A stretch of 64,000 nt of DNA from CAXXOK01 sp963675925 (GTDB taxonomy: Bacteria; Bacillota; Clostridia; Christensenellales; Aristaeellaceae), in assembly GCA_963675925.2 (NCBI GenBank), contig CAXXIB010000003.1:476245-540244 (forward strand). Direction: 5' to 3'. Of the stretch, positions 16,932 to 24,389 are shown piece after piece (position 1 is the stretch's first letter; each line of letters starts with the position of its first letter). Below the pieces are notes generated by a model. It had not been told where the DNA came from, did not search any database, and was given only the letters and a program-made list of their open reading frames with translations. Position numbers and translations under genes: made by a program.

Positions 16932-18338
16932 ATGCCCGACCGCAATCTAAGCCCCAAGCAAACCTCGATGCCTGCGCAGGACACGGATGTCCGCGTACGC
17001 AATTTTCAGGAAGTAACCTCCGGCTATACCAAAGACATGGCGATTGCAGAAGCAAAACGCTGCCTGCAATGCAAGCATAAACCCTGCGTATCGCAATGCC
17101 CCGTGATGATCGATATTCCCGGCTTTATTGAGAAAGTCGCACAGGATGATATGGAAGGCGCTTACGAAATCCTCAGCGCCAGCACCGCCCTGCCCGCTGT
17201 TTGCGGACGTGTATGCCCGCAGGAAGTGCAGTGCGAAAAAGCCTGTGTGCGAAAATTGAAGGGCGACAGTGTCGGCATTGGCAGGCTGGAGCGCTTTGTT
17301 GCCGACTGGCACCGTGAGCACAGCAATGCCTTACCCAAGCCCACTGAATACAACGGCCATAAGGTCGCCGTGATCGGTGCCGGCCCGGCTGGGCTGACCT
17401 GCGCGGGAGATTTGGCTAAGTTAGGATATGAAACCACGATTTTCGAAGCGCTGCATATGGCCGGTGGCGTATTGGTGTACGGTATTCCGGAATTCCGGCT
17501 TCCCAAAGCCATCGTGTCTTCTGAGATTGATAATCTGAAAGCGCTCGGTGTCAAAATTGAAACCAATGTGGTCATCGGTAAAACCCTGACCATTGACGAG
17601 CTGTTTACTCAGGGATATGAGGCCGTTTTCATCGGCAGTGGTGCAGGCCTGCCAAACTTTATGCATATTCCCGGAGAGAGCTTAAAGGGCGTCTATAGCG
17701 CAAACGAATACCTGACGCGCATCAACTTGATGAAAGCGTATGAAGCGTCCAGCCGCACTCCCATTCAAAAAAGCTATGCCGTAGCCGTTGTCGGCGGCGG
17801 CAACGTGGCGATGGATGCCGCCCGCTGCGCCCGTCGTATGGGCGCTGAAACGGTATACATTGTTTACAGGCGTGGCCGGGAAGAGCTCCCTGCACGGCTT
17901 GAAGAAGTTGAACACGCTGAGGAAGAAGGCATACAATTCAAACTGCTGACCAACCCTGTGGAAGTGCTGGGTGATGAACAGGGCTGGGTTACCGGCCTTA
18001 AGTGCACCGAAATGACGCTAGGAGAGCCGGACGAAAGCGGGCGCCGCAGCCCAATCGTCAAGCCCGGCAGCGAGTTTGTTCTGGCTATCGACACCATGAT
18101 TATGGCGATTGGTACCAGCCCCAATCCCCTATTAAGTCAGGCAACGGAAGGACTGTACACCAACAACCGTGGGTGTTTGATTACCCGAAACGAGGACGGG
18201 CTGACCAGCTGCGACCATGTGTACGCCGGAGGCGATGTGGTGATCGGCGCTGCGACTGTGATTCTGGCAATGGGTGCCGGAAAACGCGCCGCCGCAGCGA
18301 TTCATAGAGATATCACAAACGATACACCAAAACAATAA
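16932..18338 (+). CDS. nfnB: NfnB-type large subunit (glutamate synthase small-subunit-like FAD/NAD oxidoreductase)
   Basis: The 468-residue protein has an N-terminal domain with two [4Fe-4S] cysteine sets, CLQCKHKPCVSQCP and CGRVCPQEVQCEKACV. Two nucleotide-binding folds follow, VIGAGPAGLTCAGDLAKLG for FAD and AVVGGGNVAMDAARCARRMG for NADPH. The C-terminal FAD motif is YAGGDVV. It is commonly annotated as gltA or GltD-like. Linkage to the NfnA gene makes the bifurcating NfnAB assignment more likely than a glutamate synthase subunit. No gltB large subunit is present. GGAGGAAAG precedes the ATG. Confidence 0.92.
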   Translation: MPDRNLSPKQTSMPAQDTDVRVRNFQEVTSGYTKDMAIAEAKRCLQCKHKPCVSQCPVMIDIPGFIEKVAQDDMEGAYEILSASTALPAVCGRVCPQEVQCEKACVRKLKGDSVGIGRLERFVADWHREHSNALPKPTEYNGHKVAVIGAGPAGLTCAGDLAKLGYETTIFEALHMAGGVLVYGIPEFRLPKAIVSSEIDNLKALGVKIETNVVIGKTLTIDELFTQGYEAVFIGSGAGLPNFMHIPGESLKGVYSANEYLTRINLMKAYEASSRTPIQKSYAVAVVGGGNVAMDAARCARRMGAETVYIVYRRGREELPARLEEVEHAEEEGIQFKLLTNPVEVLGDEQGWVTGLKCTEMTLGEPDESGRRSPIVKPGSEFVLAIDTMIMAIGTSPNPLLSQATEGLYTNNRGCLITRNEDGLTSCDHVYAGGDVVIGAATVILAMGAGKRAAAAIHRDITNDTPKQ

Positions 18339-18355
18339 TACCTACACAAAAAACA

Positions 18356-18386
18356 CGGGCGGCCTGTTGACCGCCCGATTTTTATT
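18356..18386 (+). terminator. Terminator of the ridA-nfnAB unit
   Basis: CGGGCGG (18356-18362) pairs with CCGCCCG (18371-18377), loop of 8, followed by ATTTTTATT. Confidence 0.9.
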
Positions 18387-18444
18387 ACCGTATTCATTTG
18401 TCCCGATCTGCCTGTGTAGGTTTCAACGTTACCGGGATATGGCT

Positions 18445-18828
18445 TTATTCCTCGTCGCCTTCGAGTGTATCCTCATCGAACGTTGCTTCCGCTACGCGGA
18501 TTAACTGATCCAGCAGATCCTGGTCTTCTACGGGCACGAACTCTTCCGATTCATCGTCTTCTTCCGAAGGTACGACCTTCATCACATAGAGTTCCATCGT
18601 TACTTCATCTTGGCAATCTTCGTGTCCGCAATCGCAGTGGTCATGGTCGCTGTCCGCTTCTTGGACATCGCCCAGGATAACGTACTCTTCACCGTTATAA
18701 AAGAAATAGCGGATGACTTCCAGGAGAAGGGTATTGCCGTCTTCGTCGACAGCTTCAATGAGATCCACGTTCTCCATTTCGTCTGCGGCCATACCACTGG
18801 TGGTTTGGTCTTCGTCTTTGTTGTACAA
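18445..18828 (-). CDS. DUF1292 family acidic protein
   Basis: DUF1292 proteins (YrzB-like) are small, very acidic and of unknown function, common in Bacillota. The core here reads VDLIEAVDEDGNTLLLEV, then YNGEEYVILGDV and MELYVMKVV. Between them is an insertion with a His/Cys cluster, HDHCDCGHEDC, that could bind a metal. The tail is Asp/Glu-rich. The start is uncertain. I prefer TTG at 18828 because GCGGGGGG lies just before it. The frame extends to a TTG at 18879, and an ATG at 18792 lacks a ribosome site. Confidence 0.8.
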   Translation of the reverse strand: MYNKDEDQTTSGMAADEMENVDLIEAVDEDGNTLLLEVIRYFFYNGEEYVILGDVQEADSDHDHCDCGHEDCQDEVTMELYVMKVVPSEEDDESEEFVPVEDQDLLDQLIRVAEATFDEDTLEGDEE

Positions 18829-19100
18829 CGGAATCCCCCCGCTTTCCGAGCCATACTTTTCCGATTGTTTCGGGCTCAATATAAGTATACACCTTCTGAA
18901 GAAATTATCAAGTACCCATCTCTGTATACATAATAATTATGCATTTAACGACTGCTCTTTATAATTACACTACATTCCATTTCCCTTGTATTCTATGGGT
19001 TTGTGAAAGTCTTGGTAGTATATATCTTCATCCAAACAAGCAGCATTACCGATCAGAATTTACAATCATAATCTTACTCAATCACATAACGAAGTCGATA

Positions 19101-19133
19101 TAAAAACAACGGCGAACAATGCCGCCGTTGTTT
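19101..19133 (-). terminator. Terminator of the opp operon
   Basis: AAACAACGGCG (19104-19114) and CGCCGTTGTTT (19123-19133) form a perfect 11-bp stem with an 8-base loop, 16 bp past the small membrane protein gene. The minus-strand transcript then runs into a U-rich stretch. Confidence 0.88.
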
Positions 19134-19148
19134 ATGTTACTGCTTACG

Positions 19149-19388
19149 CTACCAAATCAATGTCAGTAAGAAAACCACTAAGGCGATTGCACCCATTATG
19201 GTCAACCCGACAAAAAGCCCGGCCAGGGTTGCGTTGTATGCCACATGCCATGCTTCCTTCTTGGTTGCGTTGGTTGTCGGACTGAGCTTATCAGCCTTGA
19301 CTTTCCGGAATGTTTTCCGGGGCCTGAGCCCATCCACATCCATACTGACGATAACGCGACCGTCATCATCATCGTATTGTTTCTTCAT
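19149..19388 (-). CDS. Small membrane protein at the end of the opp operon
   Basis: The 79-residue protein has an acidic and then basic N-terminal half (KKQYDDDDGRVIV, RPRKTFRKVKADK) and one or two hydrophobic segments at the C-terminus (about 52-78). ATG 19388 lies two bases after the oppF stop and there is no separate ribosome site, which indicates translational coupling to oppF. A perfect terminator follows, so it is the last gene of the operon. I do not recognise a family. A role as a small transporter accessory is only a guess from position. Confidence 0.7.
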   Translation of the reverse strand: MKKQYDDDDGRVIVSMDVDGLRPRKTFRKVKADKLSPTTNATKKEAWHVAYNATLAGLFVGLTIMGAIALVVFLLTLIW

Positions 19389-19390
19389 GA

Positions 19391-20356
19391 TCAATCATAC
19401 AAATGGCAGGCAACTTGGCGGCCTTCCACAGTCTTCAGCTCCGGAATCTCGTGCTTGCAGCGTTCCATGCACTCCGAACAGCGGGTGTGAAACTTGCAGC
19501 CGGATGGCGGATTGGCAGGCGACGGGATGCTGCCCTGCAAAATAATACGGTTCATTTTCACATCGGGATCGGGCATGGGAATGGCCGAAAACAGCGCCTT
19601 GGTATAGGGATGCAGCGGCTTTTTAAAGATGACCTCCCGGTCGCCATACTCTACCATCGATCCCAAATACATTACACCGACATCGCTTGAGATATGCTCA
19701 ACAACCGATAAATCGTGCGAGATAAACAGGTACGCCATCCCGTACTCACGCTGTATATCGCTGAGCAGGTTGATAATCTGTGCCTGAATGGATACATCAA
19801 GCGCCGACACAGGTTCATCGCATACGATGAAATCCGGTTTCAGGGCCAGCGCACGGGCGATGCAAATTCTCTGCCGTTGTCCGCCGGAGAACTCATGCGG
19901 GTAACGGTCTTTGTGGTAGGACTGCAAACCGCAGTCTTCCATAATCTTGGTAATGTAATCGTCAAACTCCTCCGGCGGCACAATGTTATGCTCTCGAACA
20001 CCTTCGCCGATGATCTCACCGACCGGAAGCCGGGGAGACAGACTGGAAAAGGGATCCTGAAAGATAATCTGCATGCGCGGGCGGATGCTGCGCAGTTCGT
20101 CCTTATGAAGGCCGAAGATATCGACACCATCAAACAGTACGGTACCATCTGTCTTGTCGTTCAGGCGCAGTAGTGTTTTACCAACCGTTGTCTTGCCACA
20201 GCCGGACTCACCCACGATACCCAGCGTACGGCCGCGCTCAATGGTAAAGCTAATACCATCAACCGCGCGGACATAACCAGTCACCTGACTGAACAGGCCG
20301 TTTTTAATCGGGAAATATTTCTTCAGGTCTTTAACCTGGACCAGCGCATTGCTCAT
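19391..20356 (-). CDS. oppF: Oligopeptide ABC transporter ATP-binding protein OppF
   Basis: This is the second ATPase of a peptide importer. The 321-residue protein has Walker A GESGCGKTT, signature FSGGQRQRICIARAL and Walker B FIVCDEPVSALD. The oligopeptide C-terminal domain has the four-cysteine cluster CKFHTRCSECMERCKHE, which binds an iron-sulfur cluster in related proteins. The ATG at 20356 overlaps the oppD stop (ATGA) and has GAGGGGAG upstream; a longer frame start is inside oppD. Confidence 0.95.
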   Translation of the reverse strand: MSNALVQVKDLKKYFPIKNGLFSQVTGYVRAVDGISFTIERGRTLGIVGESGCGKTTVGKTLLRLNDKTDGTVLFDGVDIFGLHKDELRSIRPRMQIIFQDPFSSLSPRLPVGEIIGEGVREHNIVPPEEFDDYITKIMEDCGLQSYHKDRYPHEFSGGQRQRICIARALALKPDFIVCDEPVSALDVSIQAQIINLLSDIQREYGMAYLFISHDLSVVEHISSDVGVMYLGSMVEYGDREVIFKKPLHPYTKALFSAIPMPDPDVKMNRIILQGSIPSPANPPSGCKFHTRCSECMERCKHEIPELKTVEGRQVACHLYD

Positions 20357-21510
20357 ACGGGTTCGCTCCCCTCGGAATAGAGATAACAACTCACCTTATG
20401 CGTTGGCGATAAGGAGATTTCTGGCGGATACTTGCCGTTGCAGGCTGCAAGGCAGTGTTCGCACCTGTCTTTGAAATAGCAGTAGTCCGGCATATTGATA
20501 GGATTGGGAACGCTGCCAACGATGGAAAACAGCCGATCTACATGCTTGGCTACGTTGGGCTTGGACTGCATCAGGCCGATGGTATAGGGGTGTTTTGGAT
20601 CATGGAAGATTTCGGAGGCTGTGCCCTTTTCCACAATACGGCCCGCATACATGACTACGACATAGTCTGCCATTTCAGCAATAACACCAAGGTCATGCGT
20701 AATCAGCATGATGCTGGCGTTGATCTTGTCTTTCAGGGTACGAAGCAGATCCAGTATTTGTGCCTGAATGGTCACATCCAGCGCGGTGGTCGGCTCGTCG
20801 GCAATGATCAGGCGCGGGTTACACGAAAGCGCCATGGCTATCATCACACGCTGGCGCATACCGCCGGAAAGTTCGTGCGGGTAGCGCATATACACGCCTT
20901 CGGCGTTGGCGATACCAACCATATCCAGCGACTCAATCGAGCGCTGCTTGACATCCTCTTTGCTCAACTCCGGCTGATGCAGTTTGATGACTTCGTCAAT
21001 CTGTTTACCGATTCTAAACACGGGATTGAGGCTGGTCATCGGCTCCTGAAAAATCATCGATACCACGTTACCGCGGATATTCTGCATTTCAGTTGTGGGG
21101 GTATTGATGACGTTATACACGCCATCGGATGTTTTTAAGCGAATTTCGCCCTCCACGGTTTGCCCCTGAGGCCGCTGCACCAGTTGCATCAGTGACAGAC
21201 TGGTTACGGACTTCCCGCAGCCGGATTCGCCCACAACGCCGACCGTTTTTCCCTCCGGAACATCGAACGATATGCCGTTGACGGCTTTCACGGTTCCGAT
21301 ATCGGTGAAGAAGTAGGTATGTACGTTATCAAACTCCACAACGTTGTTATCGTCGCGCATTTGTGTCATGTACTCGCTTTTGTCGGCGCGTTTGCGGTTG
21401 CGGCGTTTCTCCATTTCGTTGGTGATCCGCCGGTTTTCCCGGCTGATCTTCCTGGACTCGTGCATGGAGATATAGTCTTGCCCTTTGTTGTTGCTCTTTT
21501 TAAATATCAT
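20353..21510 (-). CDS. oppD: Oligopeptide ABC transporter ATP-binding protein OppD
   Basis: This is the first ATPase of the importer. The 385-residue protein is longer than usual because of an N-terminal extension of about 55 basic and polar residues (ESRKISRENRRITNEMEKRRNRKRADK). The normal domain then has Walker A GESGCGKSV, signature LSGGMRQRVMIAMAL and Walker B LIIADEPTTALD. The C-terminal cysteine cluster reads CYFKDRCEHCLAAC. The extension may be a coiled coil or simply a helical tail. The gene lies 10 bp after oppC and overlaps oppF. Confidence 0.95.
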   Translation of the reverse strand: MIFKKSNNKGQDYISMHESRKISRENRRITNEMEKRRNRKRADKSEYMTQMRDDNNVVEFDNVHTYFFTDIGTVKAVNGISFDVPEGKTVGVVGESGCGKSVTSLSLMQLVQRPQGQTVEGEIRLKTSDGVYNVINTPTTEMQNIRGNVVSMIFQEPMTSLNPVFRIGKQIDEVIKLHQPELSKEDVKQRSIESLDMVGIANAEGVYMRYPHELSGGMRQRVMIAMALSCNPRLIIADEPTTALDVTIQAQILDLLRTLKDKINASIMLITHDLGVIAEMADYVVVMYAGRIVEKGTASEIFHDPKHPYTIGLMQSKPNVAKHVDRLFSIVGSVPNPINMPDYCYFKDRCEHCLAACNGKYPPEISLSPTHKVSCYLYSEGSEPV

Positions 21511-21520
21511 TGCTGCTTAC

Positions 21521-23281
21521 CTACCTTTTCATTCTCGGGTCGAACGCATCGCGCAGTCCGTCACCGACAAAGTTGAAACCAAGCACGGTAAGCAGTATCA
21601 GTAGGCCTGCCGGAATCCAGATAAACCAGAAGTTTGTCATTACATACACATCGCTGGCCGCATTGATAATGGACCCCCAGGATGCCATCGGGTATTTAAT
21701 ACCCAGGCCCAGGAAGCTCAACACTGCTTCTGTGATGATAATGCTGCCAAGGCCCATGGTGGCGTTGACGATCAACAGGGGCATAACGTTTGGTACCAGA
21801 TGCTTGAATATGCGCCGTCTCACGCTAATCCCCGTTGCTTCCGCAGCGACCATAAAGTCCTGCTCGCGCAGGGTGAGGATCTGACCGCGTACGATACGCG
21901 CAATCCCAGTCCAGCCCATTAAGCCGAGTATCAGCATAAGAATCATAATTCTTGTGATGGGATCCACCTTGTTGGCATCCAAAACAGCGCCGGTGATGAC
22001 CATGATCGGCCAATACGGAATGGCGTTGAACAAGTCGATAAAACGCATCAGCAGCATATCGACCCAGTTGCCGAAGTACCCGGCAATACCACCGATGACA
22101 ACACCGATGATCAGCTCAAAGAATATAACCACAAACCCGACCATCAGCGAGATACGACCGCCGTACATAAGCCGCGTCAGCATATCCATGCCGTTGTTAT
22201 CGGTGCCCAGTACATGGGCAGGTGTCGGGAAGGCGTAGCTGTCCAGCAGCTGAGCAATGGTCAGCGTTTTAATGTTATAGGTTTGGTTGACCAAGGAAAT
22301 GGTATAGATCGTTTCTTCCCCATCCGCATTCGGATAGGTAAATTGGCTCACGTTGTCATACACGGCTGCGCGGATGGCTTCCTTGAAGTCCAGCGACAGG
22401 AAGTTGCTGGCAATATAAGGATTGACGATCATGCTGGATGCCAGCGCCACCGTACGGTCGCCCTGCAAAATGCGGTGTGACAAGTTTTCGGCTTCCACCG
22501 TATAGGTTACACCATCCAGCGTGAAGGATGTACCTTCCGTAGCAATCGCCCGCTCCACAGCCAGGTGGAATGCATAGGACGATACCACGGGGTTATCTTC
22601 CGCGGAAGCGCTGTCAAACACATTCAGCGATGCGATTGCCGATTCCACCGGAAGACCGATAAATGCGTTTTTACCTTGGCCGGCAATGTAGGTTACGCCA
22701 TCAAGCGTAAAGCTTTCTTCACCGGCTTTCGCGGCGGCTTCGTACGCAGCCTTCAGTTCATCTGAAAGTGTTATGCCTTCAGCCGGTGTGTAGGCATATA
22801 AAAGCTTACGCGCCATAACCGAGGCAACGATATCGATTCTGGATATCAGATAATAGTCGTTTTCCATGGTATAGAAGTAGCTTACATCCCCAGAGGTGAA
22901 GGTTGACTCCCCATTGTTAATCGCCAAAATCAGCTGTGCAAATGCGGCTTTATCAAAATTTTCTCCGGGAGCACTAATGGTACGCAGTTCCGAATTATAC
23001 AGCGCAGCTGCGTACTCTTTGGGAATAAACTCCTGTTTTGTGAACACCTGGTCCTGCCTGTACGACATTAACACACCGCCAAGGAAAGAAAACAGGAACA
23101 TAAATACCAGGATAATTAACCCGGTAATGGCTAATTTGTTGCGGATAAAGCGCTTCATGACCAGCATAGAAGGTGACAGCACTTTCACGCGCCGTTCATC
23201 GCTTAAGTTTTGCACGTTTATTGTACAGCTTTCATCTTGCTGCACATCCGGTGTTTGCTTGTTGTTATTGTTTTCACTCAT
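21521..23281 (-). CDS. oppC: Oligopeptide ABC transporter permease OppC with a large external insertion
   Basis: This is a permease subunit that pairs with OppB. The 586-residue length is about twice the family norm. After TM1 (about 48-72), residues about 75-355 form a predicted extracellular region. The standard permease part follows, beginning HVLGTDNNGMDMLTRLMYGGRIS, with five more membrane helices and the EAA loop EATGISVRRRIFKHLVPN. The insertion contains the repeated motif SFTLDGVTY at 190-198 (preceded by E) and 252-260, and a related TFTSGDVSYFY at 127-137. It may help receive substrate from OppA. Confidence 0.93.
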   Translation of the reverse strand: MSENNNNKQTPDVQQDESCTINVQNLSDERRVKVLSPSMLVMKRFIRNKLAITGLIILVFMFLFSFLGGVLMSYRQDQVFTKQEFIPKEYAAALYNSELRTISAPGENFDKAAFAQLILAINNGESTFTSGDVSYFYTMENDYYLISRIDIVASVMARKLLYAYTPAEGITLSDELKAAYEAAAKAGEESFTLDGVTYIAGQGKNAFIGLPVESAIASLNVFDSASAEDNPVVSSYAFHLAVERAIATEGTSFTLDGVTYTVEAENLSHRILQGDRTVALASSMIVNPYIASNFLSLDFKEAIRAAVYDNVSQFTYPNADGEETIYTISLVNQTYNIKTLTIAQLLDSYAFPTPAHVLGTDNNGMDMLTRLMYGGRISLMVGFVVIFFELIIGVVIGGIAGYFGNWVDMLLMRFIDLFNAIPYWPIMVITGAVLDANKVDPITRIMILMLILGLMGWTGIARIVRGQILTLREQDFMVAAEATGISVRRRIFKHLVPNVMPLLIVNATMGLGSIIITEAVLSFLGLGIKYPMASWGSIINAASDVYVMTNFWFIWIPAGLLILLTVLGFNFVGDGLRDAFDPRMKR

Positions 23282-23293
23282 GTCGCCACCTCC

Positions 23294-24283
23294 TTAATTA
23301 ATGCGGACGCGCGGATCGACAACGGCATACATAATATCCGCGACGATCAGGCTGACCTGCGTAAGTAGGATAATTAGGACAGAGTAAAACATAGTAAACG
23401 GAATATCGCCTGCTACAATCGCATTAAACGATATATACCCGATACCCGGAATCTGGAACAAGATCTCCGTAATCATGGAGCCTGCAAACATACTGGGTAT
23501 CAGATAGCTCATATAGGTAACAAGCGGAATGAGTGTATTGCGAAACGCATGGCGGTTAATGACGATTCGTTCCGAAAGGCCCTTGGCCCGCGCAGTGCGT
23601 ATATAATCAGAATTTAATACCTCCAGCATATTGGTGCGTGTATAGCGCATCAATCCGCCGATGGACAGCATGGCCAGAGTGATAACGGGCATGATCATAT
23701 GTACGGTCATGTCGCCGAGTTTACCCCAGAAGCTTAGCTGGTCGAAGTAGCGGCCAACCATGCCGTATAGATCCAGCCATCCCAGCTGAATGGAGAATAC
23801 ATATTTCAGCATCGTTGCCAGGAAGAATGACGGCAGCGATAGACCGATTAATGCAAAGACAGTCACAAAATAGTCTGTTTTTGAATACTGCTTTCTAGCC
23901 GCCAGAATACCCAGCGGAATACAGGTCACCAGCTGAACAATCAGCGTGACGAAGTTGAGTGCGACGGAATACCAGATTACGTCTTTAAATTTGGCTACTA
24001 CGGTGCCACCGTACAGCCAGGAATCACCAAAGTTGCCTTGAATTGCATTCCCAAACCACATCATGTAGCCTTGAAATACATTTTTATCCATACCGTACAG
24101 TGCGTTAAGCTGCGCCAGCAGATCCTGGTAACGTGGCGCGCCCGGAACATTGGTCGCAAGCATACGGGCCTGTTTTTCAACAAACGAGGCCGGCAGGAAG
24201 CGAAGAACTGCGTAAACGATAAACGCACCGAAGAATATAATAAGAATTCCCATCAGTATTCTTCGAATCAGGAATTTGAGCAT
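23294..24283 (-). CDS. oppB: Oligopeptide ABC transporter permease OppB
   Basis: The 329-residue permease has an N-terminal helix (LIRRILMGILIIFFGAFIVYAVLR region), six membrane segments and the EAA loop TARAKGLSERIVINRHAFRNTLIPL that contacts the ATPase. An N-terminal external loop (about 35-95) is typical of OppB/DppB. It lies 12 bp before oppC and about 106 bp after oppA, with a perfect hairpin in the oppA-oppB gap. Confidence 0.95.
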   Translation of the reverse strand: MLKFLIRRILMGILIIFFGAFIVYAVLRFLPASFVEKQARMLATNVPGAPRYQDLLAQLNALYGMDKNVFQGYMMWFGNAIQGNFGDSWLYGGTVVAKFKDVIWYSVALNFVTLIVQLVTCIPLGILAARKQYSKTDYFVTVFALIGLSLPSFFLATMLKYVFSIQLGWLDLYGMVGRYFDQLSFWGKLGDMTVHMIMPVITLAMLSIGGLMRYTRTNMLEVLNSDYIRTARAKGLSERIVINRHAFRNTLIPLVTYMSYLIPSMFAGSMITEILFQIPGIGYISFNAIVAGDIPFTMFYSVLIILLTQVSLIVADIMYAVVDPRVRIN

Positions 24284-24328
24284 ATGACTGAAACCGCCCT
24301 TTATACAAACAATGAAAGGCCATTGGGA

Positions 24329-24358
24329 AGGTGAGCCTGCTTTGCAGCAGGCTCACCT
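24329..24358 (-). other. Perfect hairpin between oppA and oppB
   Basis: AGGTGAGCCTGCT (24329-24341) pairs perfectly with AGCAGGCTCACCT (24346-24358), a 13-bp stem with a 4-base loop. No U-run follows on the minus strand. It is probably a partial attenuator or an mRNA-stabilising hairpin that keeps oppA expression above oppBCDF. Confidence 0.75.
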
Positions 24359-24389
24359 ATCAATGTCCAATCATTGTCGGTGATTGATT

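Noticed and set aside
16932..18338. Annotation of the NfnB gene as glutamate synthase small subunit
   Set aside because: No large glutamate synthase gene is present and the gene is joined to nfnA, which fits the bifurcating enzyme better.
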